In this document: positions 33,122 through 43,965 of the stretch, piece by piece
Layout of the letters: each line of letters starts with the position of its first letter
Position numbering within the stretch: the first letter of the stretch is position 1
Assembly (NCBI RefSeq): GCF_050624435.1
Contig: NC_134536.1
Span: forward strand, 129,402,758-129,466,757
Direction of reading: 5' to 3'
DNA from: Tenrec ecaudatus
Taxonomy: Eukaryota; Chordata; Mammalia; Afrosoricida; Tenrecidae
Length of the DNA: 64,000 bases
The notes under the pieces: model-generated
Seen by the model: the letters and a program-made list of their open reading frames with translations, nothing else
Databases searched by the model: none
What the model was told of the DNA's origin: nothing
Translations under genes and position numbers: made by a program

Positions 33122-33374
33122 CAAGTAGAGCTGAGTGCTGTGTGCAGGAGGCTGGCATGAGGAATGGGGCGCCTCTGGGCACTTACCTAGGGAAGCCGGA
33201 CTTGCTGATCAATGGAAGTGGAGCGGAGTGCCTTGGGGCTGAGGCTGACTGGAGAGGGTGCCTCTGGGCCCTTAGTTCCAGGAGCTGGGTTTGCTGACCT
33301 ATGAAGCTTGAGCTGAATGCCTTCGGGTTGAGGATTACAGAGGAGTAGTATGCCCCTTTGGGCATTTATTAGCA
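33122..33374 (+). repeat. Degenerate tandem array, three units of about 93 bp
   Basis: Unit 1 (33,122-33,214), unit 2 (33,215-33,303) and partial unit 3 (33,304-33,374) align along their length. Shared words are gag-ctgagtgc, ctgagg, gcctctgggc-ctta and ctgg.ttgctga.c.atg. Flanking sequence does not continue the array. Confidence 0.65.
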
Positions 33375-34144
33375 GACGGGAAAGAAGTCTGAAACAAGTC
33401 CTGACAAACAACTCAACCCTGAGCATTTCTGTGTGGCCGTTGCAGTGGATGATGGAACCCAGAGAAGTAAAATAGCCAATGAAGCCAATGCAAAACCCAT
33501 AGATGAAGAAGTTCTGCTGTCGACGGCAACCTATTTAATGAACAAAATTGCCTCGTCTTGTCTCATTAATATCACAGAGGTGAGAGTTCACAACAGACCA
33601 CGGTAGGGAAGATAATCATTCATACTGAGAATTATGGCCCGAATTGACAGAAATGTGGGGAGGATGGGTTGGGACACAATTCAGTCTACAACAGCTACTA
33701 ACCCAAAAGTCTGGTAGCTCAAGTTCATCCTGAGACATCTCGGAAACAAAGGCTTGGTGATCTACTTCTGAAAAAATAAGCCAGCCACTGAAAACCCTTT
33801 GAAGAAGTTCCACTCTGACACCCACGCAGCAGGATTGCTGGGATTTAAACGGACTCCTTTCTGGGACTCCTGTTTCGTTTTGCTTCTCGTGGGAAAGACA
33901 GCCTGTGAGACCTGGGTTCAGAGAGGCTCCTGGCAGGAACTATGTAGCTCAGTTAATAGGCCACTGAGGAGCATGTAAGGTAAAGCTGGTATCAGGCTCA
34001 TGTACCAGTGTGTGGGCCAGGCAGACAGCCTGCGCAGTCAGTCACACAGGACCCCCTGCTTTGAAAGACCCCATACTTGACTTAATGTTCAGCAGGTACC
34101 ATCTTGAAAGTCTTAGTAATTTTTGAAGACGGGGCCCCGCCTTC
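33375..34144. other. Unclassified sequence
   Basis: No repeat or gene is recognised. Confidence 0.4.
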
Positions 34145-34545
34145 TCGTTTGGCACTGCGGTTGTTCTGACTCAGCCAACACTGCAAACAACAGAATGAAA
34201 CACTGCCCCATCCGGTGCCGTCCTCACAAGTGATGCTGTGTTTGGACCCATTGCTGCGGTCACTGTGTCAATCCATCCAGTGCATTGAAGGTCATCTTCT
34301 CATTCACCGACTCTACTTTGACAAGCATGATTGTCTTTGTCCCGGGACTCGTTTCTCCTGCGAACACGTCCGAAGTATGTAAGACAGAGCCTTGTCATTC
34401 TTGTTTCTGAGGAGCATCCTGGCTGAACTTCCTTCCTTTAAGACAGATTTGGGGGTTTTGTTTGTTTTGTAGATTTGGGTTTTTTTTTGGGGGGGTTGTT
34501 TTGGCAGTCCCTGGTATAGTCCATTATTCTTAGCCGACATCATAC
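34145..34545 (-). mobile_element. RTE/BovB-type LINE 3' fragment
   Basis: aatgaaacactgccccatcc, 'gtcaatccatccagtgcatt gaaggtcatc', gaggagcatcctggctgaac and 'ggcagtccctggtatagtcc' parallel the other two RTE copies. A T/G-rich run interrupts it near 34,450-34,500. Confidence 0.7.
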
Positions 34546-35015
34546 TTCCCTATTTCTTGTCATTTTGCACTGGGCCTCATTATGCAGCCAGTGGTGTGTT
34601 CAGTGCAGAGTGCAGCACCGTACAGTGTCACCACGTGTCAGAACTGACCTGCGTCAGAACAACGCAGTGCTGTTGACAGTGGTGGTGGTGGCTGATTAAG
34701 AATAGCAAATAAAATCGACACATCAAAAACAGCCATTTCCGCCAAAGACAACATTGTGGTGGTTTTTAGCGCAGAGCAATTTGGTATTTATCGTAAACAG
34801 GTTTTCACAAACTTCCAACAGAAAAACAAGATTATCAAGATAATCTTCATTATCAAGATAACGCTACTCTAAGCGTTATCAAGAGAAGATGCTCCAGTGC
34901 TTGGAAGAGCCATCAGTAGTGAAGAGAGAATCTTGAGATGTTGAAAATTTAAGAAGACACTCCAAGCTCCAGAATTAAATATCCTCACCCTCACTTCTCT
35001 CACCCTGAGGCGCTT
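34546..35015. other. Unclassified sequence with clustered GATA-core inverted repeats
   Basis: 34,830-34,845 (gattatcaagataatc) is a perfect inverted repeat. 34,857-34,880 holds gataacgc and gcgttatc as arms around an 8-base loop. Nothing else is recognised. Confidence 0.45.
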
Positions 35016-35190
35016 GGAGGGGCCTTGGTGGCAATGTTTTGGGTAAACGGACAGTTAATGGCTAAGTTAGTGGTGCAAACCCACCAGCCGCTCTGTGGTG
35101 GAAAGTTGAGGCTGCCTGCTCCTGTGAAGTCCAGGAAGCCCTAGAAAGGGTTGCTCTGAGTTGAAATCGACTGGTTGGCAGTGGGTGCTT
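35016..35190 (+). repeat. AfroSINE
   Basis: From ggaggggccttggtggcaat to gactggttggcagtgggtg. Confidence 0.8.
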
Positions 35191-35246
35191 GGTTTGGTTA
35201 GGAATGGAATGAGGTCCTCCAGGACTGTGTTGAAACCTTAATGCCT

Positions 35247-35411
35247 GGAGCTCTGATAACATAGGGGTTAAGCGTTGGGCTGTGAACCATAAGGTCAGTA
35301 GTTTAAAACCATCCGCCGCTCCTCAGGAGAAAAATGAGGCTGCCTATTGCTGTCGTTCTACTCTGTCCTATAGGGTTGCGATGAATTGAAACCACTGGAT
35401 GGCAGTGAGCG
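35247..35411 (+). repeat. AfroSINE
   Basis: From ggagctctgataacataggg to accactggatggcagtgag. It is separated by only about 55 bp from the previous copy and in the same orientation. Confidence 0.85.
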
Positions 35412-36201
35412 GGAAAGAGGGGCTTTGTTCTGTTCTGTTCAGGGTAGGCCTCAAGTCTATTTCTGAGTTTTGAAGAGCAGAAGAGATAAGGGCTCACACA
35501 TGAAGATCCTCCTTCTAGAGCCCCACCCTGAACTCTGACTTTGAGCTTCCTGAACGCTGAGAAAATGGATTTCTGTTCTTTAAAGCCCCTCGCTTGTGTG
35601 ATTAAAAAAAAAAAAAATTCCAGAAGCACCGGATCACGGTGTTCATCAGAGAAACTTTAGAAAAACACTAGGATAGAAAAAGGCAACTAATAGAGATACA
35701 AATGGAATCAGAGTGCTTATGAGTCCATCCTTTAAAAAAAAAAAGAAACTTGGCCAATGATGGTAAAAACAAACCACAGCACAACTCGGAAGGCACATCA
35801 TTGCATCCGAAGGCACCTCTACTACTTGATCCCCTCAGCTTGTTGCTCTAAGTTAAAGCATGGTGGGACAGCAACGTGTAGGCATGCTACTTACCTAGCA
35901 CCCACTGACGCGGTGCGACTTCATCCCCATTTAGACATTTGGAACCCTTTTGGTTATCATTGTAATTTGCTCGCTTGTTTGACTGAAAGACTACCAGGAG
36001 CCGTCCAGAAGTCCATGGGGGAAATCTTGAGAGATAATGGTATCTTTCTAGGAACTTTTTGAAACCCCATTTTTTCCTCCTTGCCCTCCTTTAGAATTTA
36101 AAGTTTAGATGGGTGCCAGCACTCTGCTTAGGTATAGCTGCATTTTAAGAATTTGCATACACCCAGCATAATTGATTTGTATATGCGTGTATATAATTCT
36201 G
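35412..36201. other. Unclassified; possible mariner MITE remnant near 35,993-36,067
   Basis: The pair ggagccgtccagaagtccat and, 40 bp on, aggaactttttgaaacccc resembles opposed mariner-type ends as at 11,727, but the arms match poorly. The rest is not recognised. Confidence 0.3.
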
Positions 36202-36400
36202 AGGGACCCTTGTGGTGTAGAGGTTACATGTTAAGCTGCTTAACTGCAAGGCCAGCAGTTTGAAACCACCAGCTGCTCCACAGGAGAAAGATGAGGCTTT
36301 TCTACTCCTGGAAAGAGTCAGTGTCTCAGAAACCCACAGGGGCAGTTCACCCTGTCCTGTCGGGTTACTAAGAGTTGGAATCTAAGGCAGTGAGTCAGGA
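36202..36400 (+). repeat. AfroSINE
   Basis: Full length from gagggacccttgtggtgtag to the end aaggcagtgagtcagg. Confidence 0.9.
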
Positions 36401-36499
36401 TAGGTCGACGGGGAGCCAGCATTCTAATTAGGAGACAGAACAGCCAACAGGCCAAGTTGGCAAACTAGGCAGTGGTACTTTCTGATGTTGGCTGTGTGT

Positions 36500-36634
36500 G
36501 TCAGGAGTTAGGTTGCTAACCAAAAGGCTGGTAGTAGTTCAAACCTACCACCAATCCATGGGCCTGTCTGCCCCATAAATAAATTCCTGGAAACCCTCTG
36601 AGTTGGAATTGACTTGATGGCAGTGAGATTTTGG
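36500..36634 (+). repeat. AfroSINE, internally shortened
   Basis: The head gttgctaaccaaaaggctgg joins to a tail with gaattgacttgatggcagtg. The middle ~50 bp are absent. Confidence 0.8.
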
Positions 36635-36789
36635 GGAGTGCTTTGAGGTGAAGATGTTACGGTCAGTGTCCTTTGGAGTCCTTTCTCACCCCAACCTCTA
36701 AGGACCCCTAAACCATTCCCCACGGGTCTGTTCTTCACCATGTGGCTGTTGAATGTCCTTAATCAACAGGGCTCCTGGTGCTGTAGGCA

Positions 36790-36885
36790 ATGGAGCCTCC
36801 GTCTCATCTTACAGGCAAAGAAGTGGAAGTGAGAGTTGAAGTCACCTGCCCAAGGTCAGCCAGTTCCGGATCGGCACTACTTCTG
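36790..36885 (-). repeat. MIR SINE fragment
   Basis: tctcatcttacaggcaaaga followed by agtcacctgcccaaggtcag is the complement of the MIR core. Confidence 0.7.
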
Positions 36886-36889
36886 GGTA

Positions 36890-38139
36890 GCAGATAAGGA
36901 TGTAGGGGTCCTACGAAGGTGACAAAGGGTCACCTGTGTAACAGCAACCCCTTGGGTTCCCAGATCCCAATCTCTCGCTTCCTCTTCTGCAGTTTCCAGT
37001 TTAGCAGCCCTGAAGACCAGGATATACATTTCCTAAAATTGCTTACTCTTGGAGCTTCGGGCTCCTTACCTGTCCCTAGAGGCGCTTCAGGAGAAAAGAC
37101 CTCTTTGGGCAGTGCGTGTGTGGGCAGGTGTTGGGGCTGGGGGTTCAGGCTCGCCTTCTTTGTCCAGGCTCCCGGAGGAAACAGGGTGTTTTGCTGGTCT
37201 GTCTTAGCAACTCCCTCCCAGGAGCCAGGCCCAGGGTCAGTAATGGCCTCAAGCTTGGCTGTTCTTCCTGAATTTGGAAAAGGGCAACCCCCCCCCACCC
37301 CCGGGTCAATCTCCAGCCACAGCGGGGGGAGGGAGGGGGCTCCACCGCTGCCTGGGGGTGTAGGGTGGGTCTTTTCCCCCTGAGGGCATTAGGGATGCGG
37401 GTTAATCTTCAGGAAGGCTTCCTGGATGCAGTGAGAGGAGAGCCAAGCCCAGGTCTCAGCAGCTGGTAAGAAGAGGTTGAAGAGGAAGGGTTAGGGACCC
37501 CCCCTACCCCCACCTCCATTTACCCAGAACAAAGAAAGCCAGGCTGACAGCGCCTACAGTCTAGGAGGAGGAGCTGTGTGGGTGGAGGCCAAACCACGCA
37601 GGGTCGGCTGAGCGTGGCTTTATTCTAAGAGCCATGGGAGGGGGTCGGGGCCACGGACGGCGTGGAAGCAGGAGTTTTAGGAAGCCCCTCTAGGCAGCCA
37701 CTGGGGAAGAAAGGGTGGAAGGGGGGCAGGACGCTGTCACAGAAAGCAGCCCCTCTGTGCGTGTGTGTGTGTGTGTGTGTGTGTCTGTTAGCAGCTGAAA
37801 CCTCCGCTTTCTGGGCCGATGGGAGGGGCCCCGAAAGGACTGAGCACCACTTCCAGCGCTGGTGAACGGCCCAGAGTGGAGGTGCTCTAGAGCCGACAGG
37901 GAGGTGGGAGAACTTCCCACGGCTGAAGATGGGGAACCGTTACCCCTCAAAAAAATAAGCACAGAAAAACCCTCAGCGCTCTGGGCAGCAGCTTCCTCCG
38001 CACATGACCTCATGCGTTATGCTCCCGTATAGCCTTCCCCCACCCTGGTCACACCCTGTGCCCTAGTGGTAGCGGCTTAGGCCAGGGTGGCCTAGGATTA
38101 TGTATCGCGCGAGATGTTGGAGGGCGGGGTGCAATGCTC
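36890..38139. other. Single-copy flank of the CpG island, no interspersed repeat seen
   Basis: Moderately GC-rich with C/G homopolymer runs (37,290s) and a short GT repeat. No exon is recognised. The lack of SINE or LINE copies contrasts with the preceding 37 kb. Confidence 0.5.
37758..37783. repeat. (GT)n microsatellite
   Basis: About 13 GT units. Confidence 0.9.
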
Positions 38140-39112
38140 TCCCCCGCATCAAACAAGCACATTCAAGTTGCCCCGGGCAAAGGAATACTCGCCGTCTTGA
38201 GACGCCTCGAACCCGGCTCGGTTGAGCCACTTTGGGCTCACGTTCTCTCGGGCAAGGAGAGAAGCCCTGGAAATGCTGGGTGCGGATGCGCACCTGGGTG
38301 GACAGGGGACCTGCCCGGCCCTCGCCCCCCTCCTCGGCGCCGCCCAGGTTTGAACCCTGGGCTCCGCCGGCTCCCTGCCCCCTGCTCGCAGCTGCTCTCT
38401 GGGCTTGGGTGCAGCGGTTTCCCCCGCAGAGCAGGAGGAGGGGACAGCGGGCGGGAGCGACTGTGGGCTCGGGTTTCCGCACCAATGCCGAGCAGCCCCG
38501 GGCGCCCCCGGAGGCCGTCCCTCCTCCCCGGCACCACGTTCCACAGTCATGGCGCGCGAGGAGGGGCGAGCGCGGGCCGCCCGGCACCCGCGCCCCCTCC
38601 CCTCCCTCCGCCACCCGGCCTCTCTCCTAGGCAACCTCCCTCCCCGGCCGGCTGCGCCGAGATGCAGCCCCCTCCCCAGAGAGCAGCCTTTGCAGCGCCG
38701 TCGGCGGCACCCCGTCCCCGCCCCCACGGAGGTGGGACCCCGCACTCCTCCACGCTCCAGCCCCAGCCCGACCGGGGCCAGGGCGCCCGCCGCAGCCCGT
38801 CTCCCCGCCGCCCGCCTAGGCCCTGGCACCTTTGCAAGCCTTAAAAGAACCAAGCCGAACCCCCAAACCCAAGAAAACACAACACCCCAAACCCCAACTC
38901 CAAACCCGCTCGCTAGATTGCAAAGCGCGCCGCGCGATAACCGGCTGCGCAGGAAGCAATCGGGCACCGGCCCGGGGCTCGGGAGCAGCTTCCCGGCCGC
39001 GCCGCCGGCTCCCGGGCCTCCATTCCCCCGGCCCGGCCGCCCAGCCCGCACCCCGGCGCCGGCTGACAGGTCCCGCGCCCCCCGCCCCGCGCGCCCCCGG
39101 AGCCTCGCCAGC

Positions 39113-39122
39113 CTACAAAAGG
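39113..39122 (+). promoter_or_regulatory. TATA-like element in CpG island (weak)
   Basis: ctacaaaagg sits in otherwise extremely GC-rich sequence. A start about 30 bp downstream would fall near 39,145, and the first ATG is at 39,182. That ATG frame closes at 39,466, before the first good donor at 39,657, so it would be a short upstream frame rather than a protein start. Confidence 0.3.
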
Positions 39123-39496
39123 TGCCGCCCCGCGCCCGGGCAGGGCGCACGGCGCGCGGCCAGCCGGCGGCGCGGCGAACAATGCGCGGGGCGGCCTGCG
39201 CCATGCAGCGCGCGGCGCCCCGGGGGGCCGGCGGCGCGGGGCGGGCGCGGGCGGGGGCCGAGGCGGAGGACCGGCCGGCCGCGGCGCTGGACACCTTACT
39301 TCCTGCTTCCCCGCCCGCCGGTGGACCCAGCTCTGCGGAGGGATATCCGTCCCCTCCTCGGTCTCTCCCTCCCTTTCCCCGCCCGCTCCCCCCCCCACCT
39401 TTTTTTTTTTTTTTTGCTCCCGCTCCCCCACCCCCACCCCGCCTTTCTCCTTTTGCAAGAAAATAATTTGACAGTCGATTTGCTGACAGGGAAGGA

Positions 39497-39504
39497 ATTT
39501 GCAT
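39497..39504 (+). promoter_or_regulatory. Octamer (POU-factor) motif
   Basis: A perfect atttgcat lies in a short AT-rich dip within the CpG island, next to TGACAG (MEIS/TGIF-type) words at about 39,470 and 39,484. This is a motif match only; occupancy is unknown. Confidence 0.4.
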
Positions 39505-39791
39505 CCTGGATTAAAAAAAAAAAAAGGAGGCAGAGAGGAGCTTGGGAACGGTTGCTAGGGGTGGGTAATGGGTGAAAAAAAAAGGGGGGGCCTCCGGGGA
39601 GCGGCTGAGGAGGGCCCGGGGCGGGGAGGGGGCGAGGGTGGGAACGCCGGCGAAAGGTAAGGCCAGGTTGCCGCGGCTCCGGCCCGAGTGGGCTGCGGCC
39701 GGGGGAGGGGCGAGCGATACATATGCATGTCGGTCTCCCCAGCGCACCCCTTCCCTGCCCGCGATGGCTGGGAGGCGGTGCATGCAGATGG

Positions 39792-40340
39792 GCAGTAAGT
39801 TTCCTGAAGGGGCGGGTGGGTGCACGCGCGCCGCCCGGCGCGGCGAATCCCCCGGGGCGGGCGCGGAGCTGGATGCGGAGTTTGGAGTTGCTCGCGGCGG
39901 CGGCGGCGGGCGGGGAGGGCCGCCGGGCCGGGCGAGGGGCCGGGCGGGCGCTACGGCGGGGAGTAAGTTTCCAGGGTCGGGAGAGCCTGCACGCTGGCTC
40001 GCCAGTAAGTTTCGGGCCGGGGAGGGCGCGCGGGGCGGGGGGGGGCGGGGGAGGGAGGGGTGCATGTATAGCGGAGGGGGAGGGGGGAGCAGATTTCCTG
40101 CGGGGAGGCTGAATGCATACGGAGAGTAGATTTCCTGAAGGGAGGGTGGAGGAGGCGTAGACGGACCGAGTAAGTTTCTTGCTGGGGTGGCGGCGGAGGT
40201 GGCGGGGTGGTGCTCGGGGAGCCGGGCGCCTGCAGCAGGGTGGCGGCGGCGGGGGGGCTCGCCGGTGGGGGCGGGGGCCGCCGAGGGCCCGGGCTGCCTG
40301 CTGGGGCGAGGGGCTTGCATCTGGGGAGTATGTTTCCTGG
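39792..40340 (+). repeat. Diverged array of GTAAGTTTCCTG-containing units
   Basis: Seven related words lie inside the CpG island, at 39,792 (gcagtaagtttcctg), 39,961 (gagtaagtttccagg), 40,002 (ccagtaagtttcggg), 40,087 (gagcagatttcctg), 40,122 (gagagtagatttcctg), 40,168 (gagtaagtttcttgc) and 40,326 (gagtatgtttcctgg). Most are followed by GGGG-rich sequence and several are preceded within 10-25 bases by TGCAT. Four contain GTAAGT, the 5' splice-site core; the complement contains the ETS core GGAA. Spacing varies (35-169 bp), so this is a decayed minisatellite or a set of binding sites. Confidence 0.7.
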
Positions 40341-40400
40341 CGGAGCGATATTTGTTTACAGGCTGAGGGCAGTACTGTAAGTGAGTCGCGCGGCGAGAAG

Positions 40401-41739
40401 GCAGCTCTGACAGAAATTAATATTGAAATTGCTCCCATCAGCTCGGCTCGGCCCCCATCGCACCCCCCGAGCGGAGACCGGTCTTCTTTTGGGATTGCCC
40501 ATGCACTTGTTGCAGAGACGGCTAAGGTAGGCAAGACGCTGATTAAGTTTCATTACCAAAAAAAAAAAAAAATTAGTTGGGGGATGCTCCGTGCAAAGAC
40601 GGGGGAGGGGAGGGAAGAAGTGGGGGACGGAGAAGGAAGAGCCTCCTCCCTCCCCCCTTTCCTTACTTTCAATCTGCAAGCGGGGCCTTCTCTGGGCTTC
40701 CCTCCTTCCCTCTTCCTGGGGGAGGGGGGGGCTGCACCGGGAGGGGGGCGCTATCCTCGGCGGCGGGGTGTGATGCTATAAAGCCTCCATTCTTCCACTC
40801 GAGAAACCGCAGGACCCTGGGGATGTGCCTTTTGGGGTTTTTGACATGATGCATGTGTGTGCCTATGCGCCTGCGGGCTCTGTGGGGGCTGGGTGCCCCC
40901 CAGAAGTTAGTGTGTGGCCACCCAGATGGGAGAAGGGGAGTGTGCCGACCCTGGCACCCCTCGGCTGCACTTTGGGAGACCGACCGGGAAGTTGCAGCTG
41001 GTGGTCTGCAGAAATGGATATTTAAAAAGAGAAGCACCTCGGCTGCCGGGCCCTGGTCCGAGCACCTGGCGGGCAGCCTCTGGCCAGCGCTTGGCTGTGG
41101 CATGTGCGCCTGCCATCCTGAGCTGGCAAGAAAACGCCTTCTGGTGCCTCCGCGTGCTTCCCACCGGCTTGCAGAGCCCGCCCTGGGCAAACTCGCCCCA
41201 CAGCAGCCCCGGCTTTGGCGAGGGACCGTGTGGAAGCCGGCTGCTGGCAGCATGGCCTGCTGGGTGCTTGTGAAGAGAGTGCATGGGAGTCATGCTTAGG
41301 AATGAGGGAATCCAGGTATGGCCGAAGAGTTCTTTAAAAAAAACAACCAAAAAGCGCCACCTGGAAGCCGGCCTGGGTGCATTTTTCTGCACGCCTCGGA
41401 GGGATGCTTTAAGAAAGGAGTTGTACGTTGTCCATTTGATAGGAGCCTTCTGCGCCAGGCGTGTGGTGAGTGATGGGAAAGGTGGCCTGGTTAGATGACC
41501 CCTGGAAGGGCCACTAGCAGGAATTCTCAGCACTTAACTAGCTAACCAGCAGTCTTGGCCTTGCCGTCCCTGTGTGTTCCGGTCCCAGTCAGCCAGATTT
41601 GGACTGAGGTGTGAGCCCTGGAGCTCAGGTACACGGTGGGTGGTGCTGGGAGATTTAACTTCGCCAGGAGGGCCGCAGAGTCCAATTGAGAGGTGGTAGG
41701 GAGTCAACGGGGAAGCAGCAGTCAGCCAAGCGTTGGTTA
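40401..41739. other. CpG-island shore, possible transcribed region
   Basis: 40,408-40,442 is an AT-rich stretch (ctgacagaaattaatattga) ending in an acceptor-like cccatcag. A donor-like gctaaggtaggc lies at 40,522-40,533, so an 84-nt exon could lie between them; this is unproven. There is a poly-A run at 40,558-40,571. A further GC-rich block at 41,040-41,240 has open frames on both strands without recognisable domains. Confidence 0.35.
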
Positions 41740-42260
41740 AGCTTTTCCATGTAAATTGGTTGATTTCTATGCGGAGGGGAGAAGGAGGTGAATTTAAAAA
41801 AAAATGGACATGCTCTTGATGGACGGTGGTCCCCGCCCTCCCCACCCCCAGCCCCCACTCTTTCCCCATGATCAGGTTTCTAGATTGGGGATCTGCTATT
41901 CCACAGTTTGAGAGTTGAGTTCATTGGGAATAAATATTATCGCCAATTAACAAGGCATCAGAGTTAAACCACTTAGCTATTATTATTTTTACCAGCTGAA
42001 AATCTGAGTTGGCTTGGTGATCGTTGGGAGGGTGAGCAAATTCTGTACGCGTGTTTACCCCAGGACACTGGGCTTATTAGCCTGCCTAACTTCGGCGCCA
42101 ACATCCGTTATTCAGGGTTTTTTGTCCCCCCTCCTTTTAAATTTATGAGATGTATTTTATTGTCTTGCGTTGGCCCCATTAATCAAGGCACAGGGGCCTC
42201 CCCCCCTTCTATGGAGAATGTTCTTGTGGTAATAAAGACTTGAAGGCCCATGAATCAATT
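41740..42260. promoter_or_regulatory. Candidate conserved non-coding block
   Basis: Repeat-free, AT-rich sequence right after the CpG island, with words such as ataaatattatcgccaatta, 'gctattattatttttaccag', 'tttaaatttatgagatgtat' and ggccccattaatcaaggcac. The text is clean of transposon remnants and rich in homeodomain-type TAAT cores. Conservation is inferred from appearance only. Confidence 0.35.
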
Positions 42261-43965
42261 CACTTCAGGGGGCGAAAAAACAACAACCAAAAAAACCCCC
42301 AAACAGCATGATGGTGATTGTCAGGATTTGATTTATAGGAATTGATACCCAGAGTGACACACCTCTTTGAGCCCCGCCCTTTTAGACATGTCCATTTTTG
42401 CTAAAGGATTGTTTCGGAGCCCGCTTGGCATCTCAGGAAGAGGGCTTTCCTTCTGCTTTGTAGGCGTCGGGAAGATTAATTTTGCAGGTTCCATGGTAAA
42501 CACCATCTTTCCACAGCTTGCTGAGCAGGCTTCCACATAGCAGGCATGGGCTCATCCCACACGGCCTGTATGGGAGCTTGCTGGGCAGAGAGTTTGCCCT
42601 ATGACCTGTGCTACGAACTGAACAAAACAGTTGTGCTGAAACCGTGTGGCAAGTGAGCACACAGGTTTGTCCTCCTCTCACCTGCTTGGGCCTGCAGTTT
42701 TGTGGAGTGTGGAGCTTCAGTTGTATAAGAGGGGACAGGCTGTGTTTTCTCTGCTGCTTATGTAAGAAAATAGATGGCCAGAAAAACACAGCTTCTTCTA
42801 ATGTTCCCTTTTGCTTTCTTTAATAGGAAGATTAGACCTGGTAATCAAAAGCATTGGATGATTGGAAAGTATCAGGGTTCCCCTTAAAGTTGGTTAATTC
42901 CATCTAGGCTCAGGTTGGTACCGTAGGGGGTCAAGATAATCACAGGAAGGGAAAACCGAAAAGGAGAGAGTACCTACTTGTGGCCATTTCTGGGCTTCAG
43001 ATGATAATTTGTTAAGTCCATGGCTTCATGCGTGAGTTCCCTTCTAGTCCTGCCAGTCTATATGACTCTTGACTAAAGGCTTGGGGAGGGAGGGCTCAAG
43101 AGGTCTTGACAAGTCTCTTCCTGGGCCAACGGCCAAATTGCTTCATGGACTAGGGTGAGCTGATTAACTTCTGTTTTTGTCTTCTTGAGGAGACAGGGGA
43201 TGTTGGCATTCCAAAGAGGACTCTTGATTGAGCCCTCTGGTAATCTTGACCGCCAAATTCAAGACAACCTGTCTAAAAGGCTACGAGACCGTCTTGCAGG
43301 TGGGTTGGGGAGGGAAGTGTAGTGATGATAGCCTAGTATAGGTGGTAATCCAGACTAGGACATATAATCCCAGACACCAGTAATGTCAGCTCCCCTTGGA
43401 AGTTTCCCTCTATCCTGCTGGTTCACCTGTCTGGTGATGCTCTGGCCAAGTCTAAGGTGGACTGAGTTGCTATTCCAGGACAGGAGAAGGACGTGCCCTT
43501 GGAGGAGGAGTGAGTGGGAGACCAAAAGCCCATGGTGCCTTTACCTGCTTGCTGTGGAGAATTCATTTTGGGGTCATTGGGATCTGCCTGTGTCTTTTCT
43601 TATTGTCACTTCTGAAATATCACTGTGAGCATTTTGGGGACAAGCTCCTCATATGCTCATCAGCTTTGAACCTTGACATGAACGGTTACGACCCAGACAT
43701 GGTGGCTCAGGCTAGCCCAAGCAGTAGGAGCCGGCACTGGTCCCCCTGCTCTAAGGGCAATAGAATTCAGTTCATCTTATTTCTGACCTCACAGAACTGT
43801 GGCGGAGGAAGGAGGGGAGGGTTGGAATCAACAGGGATCTTGTGCAGTAGATTTGTGAATGTGCAGGTGGGAGGAGATCCGATGAAACCCAATTGATTCC
43901 TTTTCTGGGGGCAGTGGGAACAGAAGCAGCTGGGTTCCCGTTACTGCTACCGTGTTTTTCACCAA
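42261..43965. other. Unclassified single-copy sequence
   Basis: No repeat or gene is recognised. The region is intron-like or intergenic in character. Confidence 0.4.

Larger units (their letters stand above)
38140..40400. promoter_or_regulatory. CpG island, probable promoter/first-exon region of an unidentified gene
   Basis: About 2.3 kb that is very GC-rich with dense undepleted CpG, such as gcgcgccgcgcgataaccgg. It has no interspersed repeat, while the flanks are CpG-poor. Long open frames exist on both strands (up to 451 codons) because GC-rich DNA rarely forms stops; none shows a recognisable domain. Cues for left-to-right transcription are the TATA-like box at 39,113 and several donor-like sites on the + strand (39,657; 39,795-40,340; 40,377). 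G-runs (for example 40,030-40,060) could form quadruplexes. The gene could be coding with a non-coding first exon, or a lncRNA. Confidence 0.85.

Noticed and set aside
35993..36067. Third mariner MITE
   Set aside because: Only the right arm resembles the 11,727 element well; the left arm match is too weak for a firm call.
38149..39504. 451-codon - strand frame and 353-codon + strand frame
   Set aside because: They overlap on opposite strands inside a CpG island, are Pro/Arg/Gly/Ala-rich, lack domains, and follow from scarcity of AT-rich stop codons.
39792..40340. CRISPR-like spaced repeats
   Set aside because: The units are diverged, spacing is irregular (35-169 bp), and the sequence is mammalian nuclear DNA.
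39296..40534. 412-codon - strand frame with repeated KLT/GNLLP words
   Set aside because: The repeats reflect the GTAAGTTTCCTG DNA array read in reverse. There is no start context or recognised family.
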